This document shows, one piece after another, positions 5,040-11,235 of a DNA stretch of 11,235 nt. The stretch comes from CAYLZW01 sp964388085. GTDB lineage: Bacteria > Myxococcota > UBA727 > CAYLZW01. The notes under the pieces were generated by a model. That model did no database searches. It saw only the letters and a program-made list of their open reading frames with translations, and was not told the DNA's origin. The position numbers were made by a program, and so were the translations under genes. Position 1 is the stretch's first letter, and each line of letters begins with the position of its first letter. The stretch is from assembly GCA_964388085.1 (NCBI GenBank), contig CAYLZW010000198.1:1-11235 (forward strand), in the 5' to 3' direction.

Positions 5040-7104
5040 CGAGCGCGAGGCGAGCGGCTTCATCGTGCACGTGGGGGGTCCGCGCCCGGTCCTCGACAGT
5101 CAGGAGTGGGTCACGACCCAGAACCCGTACGGCTTCGAGCTCGGCGACGTGAACGGCGACGGGCACCTCGATCTGTGGCTGGCAGCGGACCCCACCAGCA
5201 TCCGACTCGGTGACGGCGTGAGCTTCTCCGACGGCCAGGAGCTCTACCACTGGGGCGCCGACGACACCCGACTGGTGGACGTCGACGGCGACGGCGATCT
5301 CGACGCGCTCTCGGTCGATGACTTCAGGGACAAGCTGCTCGTCTCGCGCAACAACGGCCACGGAAACTTCGGCACGCCCGCCGAGTACACGGTCGCCAAC
5401 GCCGCGCAGATCGCGCCGGGCGACTTCGACGGCGACGGCGACACGGACATTGTCATCCGCCAGAACCAATACGGCCCGGGCGAGCTGCTGCTTTATGTCA
5501 ATGACGGGCTCGGCGGCTTCTCACCCGGCGCCCCCGTCGGGGCCAGCGCGGCGGAAGTGCTCGTCACGGATCTCGACGGCGACGGCTACCCCGACCTCGT
5601 CTCGCTCAGCGGCCCGACCATCAGCACGCACTTCGCCGACGGTGACGGCACCTTCGTCGCCGGCCCGAGCTTCGCGCCGGCCGGCAGTCAGGACGTGCGA
5701 GGGCTCGACGTCGGCGACGTAGACGCGGATGGCGACGTCGACATCGTCAGCAACGGGCGCATCGGCTTCGACGGCTTCCGCTGGACGGTCCTGAACAATG
5801 GCGACCGCACCTTCGGCGCCCCGCTACAAGGCAGCGCCCCCTGGCTCGCGGAGCAGCTCACGCTCGGCGACGTGAACAATGACGGACGCGTCGACATTCT
5901 GTTCGATGGCGCCGGCGTGTACGTCGGCGACGGTAGCGGCGGCTTTGTCTCCTCAATGACCGTGTCGGGCGGAGCTGGCGGCGATCACGTGACGCTCCTC
6001 GACGTGAGCGGAGACGGCGTCCTCGACCTGCTGCACTCCTCGCTGCGAGCGGGCCGCTTCGGCGTGCAGCGCGGCTTCTGCGACGGCACCTTCGAGCGCC
6101 CCGAGGGAGCGCCGCTCCCCGCCCAGGCGTGGGCGCAGGCGCTGGCCGACTTCGACGGCGACGGCGACCTCGACTCTGCCGTCGGCCTACGCGACAGCGA
6201 CCTCAGCGTCGTGCTCTCGAACGACGGCGCCGGCGACTTCAGCGTCGGCAGCCCCTTCGCCATGGTGCACGACTGGGGCGTCATGGTGAGCGGTGACCTG
6301 AACGGCGACGGCCGCGCGGACCTGCTCTCGGGCGGCAGCAGCGGCGTGCACGCCATGCTCGGCGCCGCGGACGGCAGCTTCAGCACCGGCCCGGTGCACA
6401 GCACCGGCGCTCGCCCCATCACGCTCGAGCTCGCGGACGTCAACGACGACGGCCACCTTGATCTGCTCGCGGCGCACTACAACACGGGCCTCCTCACGGT
6501 CTCGCTCGGCGTGGGCGACGGCGACTTCCTTACGCCGGTCACCTCGCTGCCCATCGCCAACGGCGGAGCGGACGCCGCGCGCTTCGCCGACCTCGACGTG
6601 GACGGTCACCTCGACGTGGTCGCGCTGCTCGGCAACGGGCTGCGCGTCTACTGGGGCGACGGCGCCGGAGGCTTCGCCGCGAGCAGCGACTTCGCCATCA
6701 CGACCTACGCGGACGGCGAGTCGCTCGTCGTCGGTGACTTCAACGCCGACGGGCTGCCCGACGTGGCGGTCAGCACGGTGTGGGTGAACGCGGACCTCTT
6801 CATCCACTTCGGCGAGGGCGCCCGCGCGCTGTCGGACGCGACTCGGCTCGATATCCAGGCCGACTGGGTCGACAGCATGCTGGCGTTCGACGTGAGCGGT
6901 GACGGCGTCGATGACCTCGTCGTCTCGAACGTGAACGGGGTCGGCTTCAGCGTCTATGTCTCGGACGGCGTGGGCGGCTTTTATCCGCCCGTCGGCTACT
7001 GGAACCGCACCTGGGGCCTCGCCCAGGGTGACGCGGACGGCGACGGCATCGACGACGTCTGGTTCCTGCTGAACCACGACTCCCTCGGCGTGCTGCTGCA
7101 ATAG
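4981..7104 (+). CDS. VCBS/FG-GAP repeat protein, apparently 5'-truncated
   Basis: The frame encodes 707 residues dominated by 14 repeats of about 48 residues, each opening with a calcium-binding loop of the DxDGDGxxD type: DVNGDGHLD (56-64), DVDGDGDLD, DFDGDGDTD and so on to DADGDGIDD (684-692). Fourteen blades would suit two seven-bladed beta-propellers. Such proteins are normally exported and act in adhesion, as lipoproteins or as enzyme-linked surface domains. Here there is no signal peptide, lipobox or sorting region. The first roughly 25 residues, from a GTG at 4981, are the MNT remnant read in another frame, and no ribosome site precedes them. Recognisable repeat-type sequence begins about 5070-5140. 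I infer that the original 5' end, with the export signal and probably the strand that closes the last blade, has been lost. The remaining frame has no internal stop, so the loss may be recent. Confidence 0.75.
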   Translation: MRRSTVVSTWAWRSCLAPYDEREASGFIVHVGGPRPVLDSQEWVTTQNPYGFELGDVNGDGHLDLWLAADPTSIRLGDGVSFSDGQELYHWGADDTRLVDVDGDGDLDALSVDDFRDKLLVSRNNGHGNFGTPAEYTVANAAQIAPGDFDGDGDTDIVIRQNQYGPGELLLYVNDGLGGFSPGAPVGASAAEVLVTDLDGDGYPDLVSLSGPTISTHFADGDGTFVAGPSFAPAGSQDVRGLDVGDVDADGDVDIVSNGRIGFDGFRWTVLNNGDRTFGAPLQGSAPWLAEQLTLGDVNNDGRVDILFDGAGVYVGDGSGGFVSSMTVSGGAGGDHVTLLDVSGDGVLDLLHSSLRAGRFGVQRGFCDGTFERPEGAPLPAQAWAQALADFDGDGDLDSAVGLRDSDLSVVLSNDGAGDFSVGSPFAMVHDWGVMVSGDLNGDGRADLLSGGSSGVHAMLGAADGSFSTGPVHSTGARPITLELADVNDDGHLDLLAAHYNTGLLTVSLGVGDGDFLTPVTSLPIANGGADAARFADLDVDGHLDVVALLGNGLRVYWGDGAGGFAASSDFAITTYADGESLVVGDFNADGLPDVAVSTVWVNADLFIHFGEGARALSDATRLDIQADWVDSMLAFDVSGDGVDDLVVSNVNGVGFSVYVSDGVGGFYPPVGYWNRTWGLAQGDADGDGIDDVWFLLNHDSLGVLLQ

Positions 7105-7158
7105 CAGGGTGCTGAAAAACGCTGCCTCGCTCGCCGCGCGGTGCGAAGCCCCATGATA

Positions 7159-7246
7159 CGAGCGCTGCTTCGAGTCCGGCGATCCGGCAACTGTCGTCGA
7201 GAAACGCTCGCGAGTCGATCCGATCGATGCGACGAACCAGCGCTCG
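7159..7246. repeat. 9-bp perfect inverted repeat between convergent genes
   Basis: CGAGCGCTG at 7159-7167 and CAGCGCTCG at 7238-7246 are exact complements, separated by 70 bases, in the gap between the VCBS gene end (7104) and the end of the minus-strand operon (7265). The interval also contains the short palindrome TCGATCCGATCGA (7215-7227). A T-run is absent, so this is not a standard terminator. I found no gene in 7105-7264. Confidence 0.35.
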
Positions 7247-7264
7247 CGGAGCTCTCGCGTGCCC

Positions 7265-7530
7265 TCAGGGCAGGTCGTACTCGTGCCAGATGGCGAGGAA
7301 CGTCAGCACGGGTGCGAGCACGCCAATGATGCCCGCGAGCAGCGACATGCCCAACCTGAAGGGACGATCGGTCTCGGCGACGAGACCGCGGATGCGGCTC
7401 AAACGAAAAGCATTCACAAAGCCGATGATCGCGAGAACCCGACGCCGACGAGGAACGCGGCGTCGAACGAGCCTCGCCACAAGCGCACGATGACGGCCGC
7501 GAGCTCCTGTTCTCCTGCCCTCGCGCTCAC
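7265..7530 (-). pseudogene. Small two-helix membrane protein, frameshifted
   Basis: A GTG at 7530 overlaps the stop of the NAD-kinase-like gene (GTGA) and opens MSARAGEQELAAVIVRLWRG then SFDAAFLVGVG. The frame is then lost, while the next frame continues VLAIIGFVNAFRLSRIRGLV and, through MSLLAGIIGVLAPVLTFLAI, ends WHEYDLP at 7265. Adding one G to the GGG run (CCC at 7438-7440 on the plus strand) restores one 88-residue protein with two hydrophobic helices, about 22-41 and 59-81. Either the gene has a one-base deletion or the sequence has a one-base error. I do not recognise the family. Its coupling to the NAD-kinase-like gene and closeness to the SPFH gene suggest a membrane partner of the operon. 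Confidence 0.6.
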
Positions 7531-8417
7531 GACGGCACCAGCAGCCGCAGTCGCTCGTCCGCTGCCCGCACCGTGACGCGCTGGCCGTACGGAAGGGAGA
7601 TGCAGTCGCGCTCCAGTCCGTCACCGAAGAGCACACCGCGCTCCATCTCGCTCGTGAGCTCGAGCGAGCCGTCAGCGTCGAGCACGCCTTGGGTCAGCGA
7701 TACGCCGGTGGTCAGCGACGGGAAGGCCTCCCGCACGAAAAAGCACAGGCCCGGATCCTCAGCGCCCGGCAAGGGAATGGCATCTCGGCGTTCGAGCGCA
7801 ATGGAGCGTGCCCAGCCGGTTGCGCCGGTGCCGCTCGCTACGATGAGGCCGGACGACGAGTGCCGCTCCTCCCGCTCCTCGAACAGGAGGAGATAGCGCG
7901 CGCTCTGGTGCGAGGCGTGGCCGATGAAGATCTCATTCAGCGCCCTTAGCCTCTGTCCGTCGCTGGTGCTCGCCTCGACGAGCGTGCGCTCTTCGAGGAC
8001 AGCGCCGCCGTGGACGGCGGCCTCGAACAGCGCCCTCGCCTGCTCGGGCCGGTGCCGCACGAGGACGCCATCGTAGAGGCCGGGGTTGAAGCCAATGACG
8101 ATCTGCCGGCGGAGGTATTTGGCGACATTGGCCACGAGGCCGTCCTGTCCGACGCACGCGACCACGTCCTCGGGCTCGAACAGGAAGCGATCCAGGTCGG
8201 CCCGGCCCACGTGTGCGCGGCGCCAATCGAGCGGGATGCTCGAGAGCACCGCGTCGCTGGCGCCGCGCACGAGCGCGTGGCGTGCCTCGACGTCCTCGAG
8301 GCGCTGCCCGCGAGTCTCGAGGAAGAAGCGCGCCTGGCTCCGCGTGCCATGGCGGTCCAGCAGCTCCTCCAGCTCGGTGGGGCGCGTGACGACGACAGCG
8401 CGGGGAGGGAGGGCCAT
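7527..8417 (-). CDS. NAD-kinase-fold protein (GQDGL subfamily)
   Basis: The 296-residue protein has the layout of an NAD(+) kinase / diacylglycerol-kinase-type fold. VVACVGQDGLVANVAKYL (85-102) sits where NAD kinases have the GGDGT nucleotide loop; LNEIFIGH (160-167) matches the conserved NE site, and SSGLIVASGTGATGW (188-202) matches the loop that in NAD kinases reads GLIxSTPTGSTxY. The N-terminal region, including RHGTRSQARFFLETRG (22-37) and DWRRAHVGRADLDRFLF (64-80), is not part of classical NAD kinases and appears typical of a separate subfamily. D92 is kept, so catalysis is possible but substrate is uncertain. The ATG at 8417 lies one base after the SPFH stop (TGATATG), giving translational coupling; the longer in-frame start at 8480 would overlap the SPFH gene. 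A cell's housekeeping NAD kinase is probably encoded elsewhere. Confidence 0.82.
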   Translation of the reverse strand: MALPPRAVVVTRPTELEELLDRHGTRSQARFFLETRGQRLEDVEARHALVRGASDAVLSSIPLDWRRAHVGRADLDRFLFEPEDVVACVGQDGLVANVAKYLRRQIVIGFNPGLYDGVLVRHRPEQARALFEAAVHGGAVLEERTLVEASTSDGQRLRALNEIFIGHASHQSARYLLLFEEREERHSSSGLIVASGTGATGWARSIALERRDAIPLPGAEDPGLCFFVREAFPSLTTGVSLTQGVLDADGSLELTSEMERGVLFGDGLERDCISLPYGQRVTVRAADERLRLLVPS

Positions 8418-8418
8418 A

Positions 8419-9441
8419 TCAGGCCTGCTCCTCGAGCCGCTTTGCGCCCGCGCTCGCCAGGCGCTGCAGGAGCGGCCCAATGACCTCGGAGCCCACTGTC
8501 AGGTGCTCGATGGTCTGCAGCTTGCCCGCGAGCTCGCGCGCGGCGAGCCCGAGCAGGGCGTCGGAGGGGAGCGTGCGATAGATGTCCATGCGCGCGCGCT
8601 CGGCCTCGACGCGGGCGCGCTCGGTGACCTCGGTGGCCGCCGCTTGCGCTTCGGCCGTGAGGCGCACATCGGCGGCCTTGGCCTCGGACGCCACTCGCTT
8701 GGCGCGCGCCTGCTCCTCGGCGCGGCGTCGCTCATTCTGTCCCTGCTGATCGATGAGCTTCTCCTCGCGGCGGGCGAGCTCGAGCTGGTTCGCGAGCTCG
8801 TTCTCGGCGATGGCGCGCTCCTTCTCGACCGCCAGCGCGCGGCGCTGAAAGGTGGCCTCGTCGGCGCGCTGCTGAATCGACTCCCGCGTCGGCATCTGCA
8901 GAGCGCGCTCCATCTCGGCGCTCGGCGCCACCTGCGCCACACGGGCGGAGACGATCTCGATGCCCATGGCCTCGAGGCCGCCATCCCGCAGCAGCCCCTC
9001 GTGCACGTCGGCGCGCAGTCGCGCGAGGCCCTCCTCGAGGATGAGCCCGAGCGGCTGCTGCGCGAGCCAGGCGGTGGCGAGCTGCTGCGCGAGCTGTGTC
9101 AGCAGCCCTGCCAATTGATCGAGCGGCTGCTCGAGGTACGTGCCGGTCTTCGTGTCGAGCGCGAAGCTCAAGCGCTGCGAGACGAGCTCGGGCGCGAGCA
9201 CGCGGTAGGTGATGACGCCCTGCACGACGACCTCCTGGAAGTCACGGCTGCGACCGTGAAACAGGAAGGGCACGTCGCGGTCGTCGAGCGGCACCTCGAG
9301 GAGGCTGGTGCCGAGCGGCAAAAACCAGAAGCTCAGCCCACGCCCCGCCCGCTTCACCTCGCCGTTCTTGACGTGCACCAGGTGGCTCGTGGGCTCCCCG
9401 CGCACGTGCCGAACGACTCCGAAGGACGACAGCTCTGCCAT
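8419..9441 (-). CDS. SPFH/prohibitin (flotillin-like) domain protein
   Basis: The 340-residue protein has an N-terminal beta-rich SPFH domain (about 22-185), including the family-like run SFWFLPLGTSLLEVPLDDRD (37-56), VVVQGVITYRV (71-81) and GIEIVSARVAQVAPSAEMER (160-179). A long charged coiled coil rich in Glu, Ala and Arg follows (about 185-290), then a C-terminal segment (291-340). SPFH proteins form large oligomeric scaffolds on membranes. This one has no N-terminal membrane helix, so it probably attaches peripherally or through a partner, for which the small membrane protein at 7265-7530 is a candidate. The start at 9441 is fixed by AGGAGG 6 nt upstream; the frame stays open further upstream, but that DNA is the NrtR-like coding region in another frame. 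It lies 55 bp after the NrtR-like gene. Confidence 0.88.
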   Translation of the reverse strand: MAELSSFGVVRHVRGEPTSHLVHVKNGEVKRAGRGLSFWFLPLGTSLLEVPLDDRDVPFLFHGRSRDFQEVVVQGVITYRVLAPELVSQRLSFALDTKTGTYLEQPLDQLAGLLTQLAQQLATAWLAQQPLGLILEEGLARLRADVHEGLLRDGGLEAMGIEIVSARVAQVAPSAEMERALQMPTRESIQQRADEATFQRRALAVEKERAIAENELANQLELARREEKLIDQQGQNERRRAEEQARAKRVASEAKAADVRLTAEAQAAATEVTERARVEAERARMDIYRTLPSDALLGLAARELAGKLQTIEHLTVGSEVIGPLLQRLASAGAKRLEEQA

Positions 9442-9496
9442 CTCGCGCCTCCTGCTGTGGCGCCGCAGCGCCGTTGTCCGTGTCTCTCTCTCCCCA

Positions 9497-10252
9497 TCAC
9501 AGCGCCGAGCGACGAATGAAGCGGTACATCTCCGCCGGGCGGTACGCGACCTCGCGCTCGCGCTCGCCGGTGGCCTCGATGTGGCCGCTCGCGAGCATTC
9601 GCCGGCGAAAGGAATCCTTATTGAGCGCCTCGCCGCGAATGGCCTCGTGGACCTCCTGCAGCGCGCGCAACGGGAAGCTCTCGGGAAGCAGCTGGAAGCC
9701 GACCGGGCTGTAGTCGATCTTTCCGCGCAGCCGCTTGAGCGCCATGCCGAGGATGTCGGCGTGGTCGACGAACAGCGGCAGCTCCTCTCCGTCCGCCGTG
9801 AGCGCGCGCGCCGGGCCGCCGACCTCTCCCGGCCAGTCCGCACAGGCGAGCGCGCTCAAGGCGCCCCGCTCGGCCGCGATGGCTTCGAAGGCGGGCGGCG
9901 CCACCAGCGCATAATAGGCGACGGTGATGACGCGCGTCCGCGGGTCGCGCTTCACGCTGCCGAACGTGTACAGCTGCTCGAGGAACACTCCCTCGAGGCC
10001 GGCCTTCTCGCGCAGCACGCGGCGGGCGGCGTCGTCGAGTGACTCGGTAATGCAGACGAAGCCGCCGGGCAGCGCATAGCGCCCGCGCTGCGGTGGCTCC
10101 TGCCGGCGATAGAGCGCCACTTGCAAGCTTCCTTCGCGCACCGTGAGCACGACGACGTCGACCGCCACCGACGGCCGCTCAAAGGCGCTCGCGTCGTAGC
10201 TCGCGAGGAACGCGCGCTCAGCTGGATCAGGTTTGGGATGACGCTCGGCCAC
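9497..10252 (-). CDS. NrtR-like regulator: degenerate Nudix domain plus winged helix
   Basis: The 251-residue protein has an N-terminal Nudix domain (about 28-150) and a C-terminal winged-helix-like domain with the NrtR-type signature GFQLLPESFPLRALQEVHEA (185-204) and NKDSFRRRML (211-220). NrtR proteins control NAD metabolism genes and respond to ADP-ribose-type ligands. The Nudix box begins normally (G64-x5-E70-x7-R78), but the next positions read V79 and E82-K83 where enzymes have Glu and Glu-Glu, so two of the metal-binding acids are missing and catalysis is unlikely. This fits a ligand-sensing regulator. The start is GTG at 10252, with GAGG (10260-10263) 7 nt upstream. One operator half-site covers this start and ribosome site, indicating autoregulation. 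It is the first gene of the operon with SPFH, NAD-kinase-like and membrane genes. Confidence 0.87.
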   Translation of the reverse strand: MAERHPKPDPAERAFLASYDASAFERPSVAVDVVVLTVREGSLQVALYRRQEPPQRGRYALPGGFVCITESLDDAARRVLREKAGLEGVFLEQLYTFGSVKRDPRTRVITVAYYALVAPPAFEAIAAERGALSALACADWPGEVGGPARALTADGEELPLFVDHADILGMALKRLRGKIDYSPVGFQLLPESFPLRALQEVHEAIRGEALNKDSFRRRMLASGHIEATGEREREVAYRPAEMYRFIRRSAL

Positions 10253-10302
10253 TTAGATACCTCATGCATCTAAGTCTTATATGCGCTGTGTATCTAAGGC
10301 AA
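10252..10302 (-). promoter_or_regulatory. Operon promoter with three operator half-sites
   Basis: A half-site KGYATCTAAG occurs three times: TGTATCTAAG (10289-10298), TGCATCTAAG (10265-10274), and in the opposite direction CTTAGATACC (10252-10261). The outermost two are perfect 9-bp inverted copies; the two on the plus strand are 24 bp apart, and the lower pair forms an inverted repeat with 9 bases between 7-bp arms. On the minus strand a likely -10, TATAAG, is at 10276-10281, and a weak -35, TTGCCT, is at 10297-10302 with a short 15-bp spacer. The sites cover the -35/-10 spacer, the likely start point and the ribosome site plus start codon, as expected for repression by the adjacent NrtR-like protein. 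Confidence 0.65.
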
Positions 10303-10322
10303 GCCGCGGCAGCGGATCTGTC

Positions 10323-11235
10323 TCACAACAGCCCGAGCGCGTGCGCCGCGCGGTAGGCGACGATGCGCAGGTGTCCGTCGCGCAGCAGCTCGGGAGCGCC
10401 GAGTAGCTCGCGCAATCTCACCCACAACAGCGGACACTCGCGCGCCGCGCGCACCTCGGCGGCGAAGGGATGCACCACCTCGGGGGTGGCGCCCGAGCTC
10501 GGGTGGTAGCGGCCGCCCAGCACGGTCAGCTCCCCTATCTCGACCCCGAGCGTGCCGAGCAGCTGCTCGCGCAAGAAGCGCTCGGCGGCGCTCATGCCGT
10601 CGACGTCGACGGGCAGGCGCCAGGCGGGCGCGCTGAGCAGGTCGCTGTTGCCCGTGATGCACTGGGCCGCCGGGTGGTCGCCGTCTTCGATGCCGATGTA
10701 CACGTCGGTCGCGTTACGCCAGAGGAGCGCGAGCGACGCCGTGCGCACGCTTCGGGTGCGAGGCTCGACGTACTCGAAGGTCTGGCTCGCGAGCACGCGG
10801 CCTTCGGCGTCGAGCTCGTCGAAGCGACGGCAGCGCACTTGCAGAAAGCCGCTCGAGGCCGAGCTGTCCACGGGCTCGAAGGCGCGGCGCGCCGGTCGAC
10901 GGGCGAGCGTGTCGACGGTAGTGATGCGGAGGCGCGCCTTGTCCTTCGACTCCGGGAGGGCGAGCTCGGCGCCGATCCACGGGCCGAGATCTTTGCCGAG
11001 GTGCGCCAGCAGCGCATAGACATTGAGCTCGAGCCGTGCGTCGGGCAGGCCGCCGACCTGCGCGGCGCGCAACAGTTGGCGCGCCTCCACCGCCGCCACG
11101 CGCCCTGACGTCGAGAAGCCGGAGCTCGCGGGCACGTCGCGCTGCACGAGCACGGGCTGCATGCGCACCCACATGGAGCGCACCTCCTCGCGCAGGCCGC
11201 CGGGCGACAGGTAATAGGTGGCGCCCGGCGTGAAC
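10323..11235 (-). CDS. Protein with two Nudix-like halves, 5' end outside the window
   Basis: The reading frame is open to the right edge; 303 C-terminal residues are visible. A recognisable start is not needed inside the window, because the frame and its sequence pattern continue above the first GTG at 11183. Two similar blocks can be aligned by eye. The first runs ATYYLSPGGLREEV (5-18) to ARQLLRAAQVGGLPDARLEL (51-70) and NVYALLAHLG. The second runs GRYHPSSGATPEVV (241-254) to VRLRELLGA (272-280) and LRDGHLRIVAYRAAHALG (284-301). Both resemble the second half of a Nudix fold. The Nudix helix before the second block (FLREQLLGTLGVE, 220-232) lacks the catalytic glutamates, so this is probably a binding domain. 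I do not recognise the family. It lies 70 bp upstream of the NrtR-like gene on the same strand, with the operator between them. Confidence 0.6.
   Translation of the reverse strand, partial: FTPGATYYLSPGGLREEVRSMWVRMQPVLVQRDVPASSGFSTSGRVAAVEARQLLRAAQVGGLPDARLELNVYALLAHLGKDLGPWIGAELALPESKDKARLRITTVDTLARRPARRAFEPVDSSASSGFLQVRCRRFDELDAEGRVLASQTFEYVEPRTRSVRTASLALLWRNATDVYIGIEDGDHPAAQCITGNSDLLSAPAWRLPVDVDGMSAAERFLREQLLGTLGVEIGELTVLGGRYHPSSGATPEVVHPFAAEVRAARECPLLWVRLRELLGAPELLRDGHLRIVAYRAAHALGLL

Noticed and set aside
6187..7101. 304-residue minus-strand frame rich in Val, Ala, Arg and Glu
   Set aside because: It is the antisense shadow of the repetitive DxDGDG codons in the VCBS gene.
9442..9843. 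Upstream extension of the SPFH frame over the NrtR-like gene
   Set aside because: It is Arg- and Ser-rich shadow translation, and a strong AGGAGG site fixes the start at 9441.
1..11235. CRISPR array, tRNA, rRNA or complete insertion sequence
   Set aside because: I saw no regularly spaced direct repeats with spacers, no cloverleaf-like or rRNA sequence and no transposase frame.

Overview
The window is GC-rich and looks bacterial. The preference for C/G at third codon positions, a VCBS/FG-GAP repeat protein, a two-FHA protein and an SPFH/NAD-kinase-like operon together suggest a myxobacterium-like member of the Myxococcota. This placement is inference from style and gene content; no rRNA or marker gene is present.

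Left third (1-5040), an accessory region rich in toxin-antitoxin (TA) genes. A minus-strand cassette holds an AbiEi-like antitoxin (2819-1800), an overlapping AbiEii-like nucleotidyltransferase toxin (1810-962) and, 80 bp on, a DUF5131 (phage Gp37/Gp68) cysteine-motif protein (881-138). A four-half-site dyad centred on base 2834 controls its head. Just upstream lies a DUF433 antitoxin (3277-3053) whose translationally coupled DUF5615 toxin is cut short after 45 residues (3056-2919), close to where the AbiE cassette begins. A two-FHA-domain protein (3478-4470, plus) follows, then an orphan 'addiction module' antitoxin (4737-4495, minus) and a 38-codon remnant of a minimal nucleotidyltransferase (4923-5039). 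Three of these small genes share a TANNNT box exactly 6 nt before ATG, which points to leaderless transcripts.

Middle (4981-7104). A long plus-strand reading frame encodes 14 VCBS/FG-GAP calcium-binding repeats. It has no signal peptide and its 5' end overlaps the nucleotidyltransferase remnant, so it looks like a 5'-truncated surface or secreted protein joined to foreign sequence.

Right third (7265-11235), a minus-strand NAD/ADP-ribose-themed operon. In transcription order: an NrtR-like regulator with a degenerate Nudix box plus a DNA-binding C-terminus (10252-9497), an SPFH/flotillin-like protein (9441-8419), an NAD-kinase-fold protein with GQDGL in place of GGDGT (8417-7527) and a small two-helix membrane protein that is frameshifted here (7530-7265). 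Three copies of the half-site KGYATCTAAG surround the operon's promoter, ribosome site and start codon. Upstream on the same strand is the 3' part of a gene with two Nudix-like halves (10323 to the right edge).

The most interesting material is the AbiE-DUF5131 cassette with its symmetric operator, the cluster of broken TA genes, and the NrtR/SPFH/NADK-like operon, which could couple NAD-derived signals to a membrane-associated scaffold.
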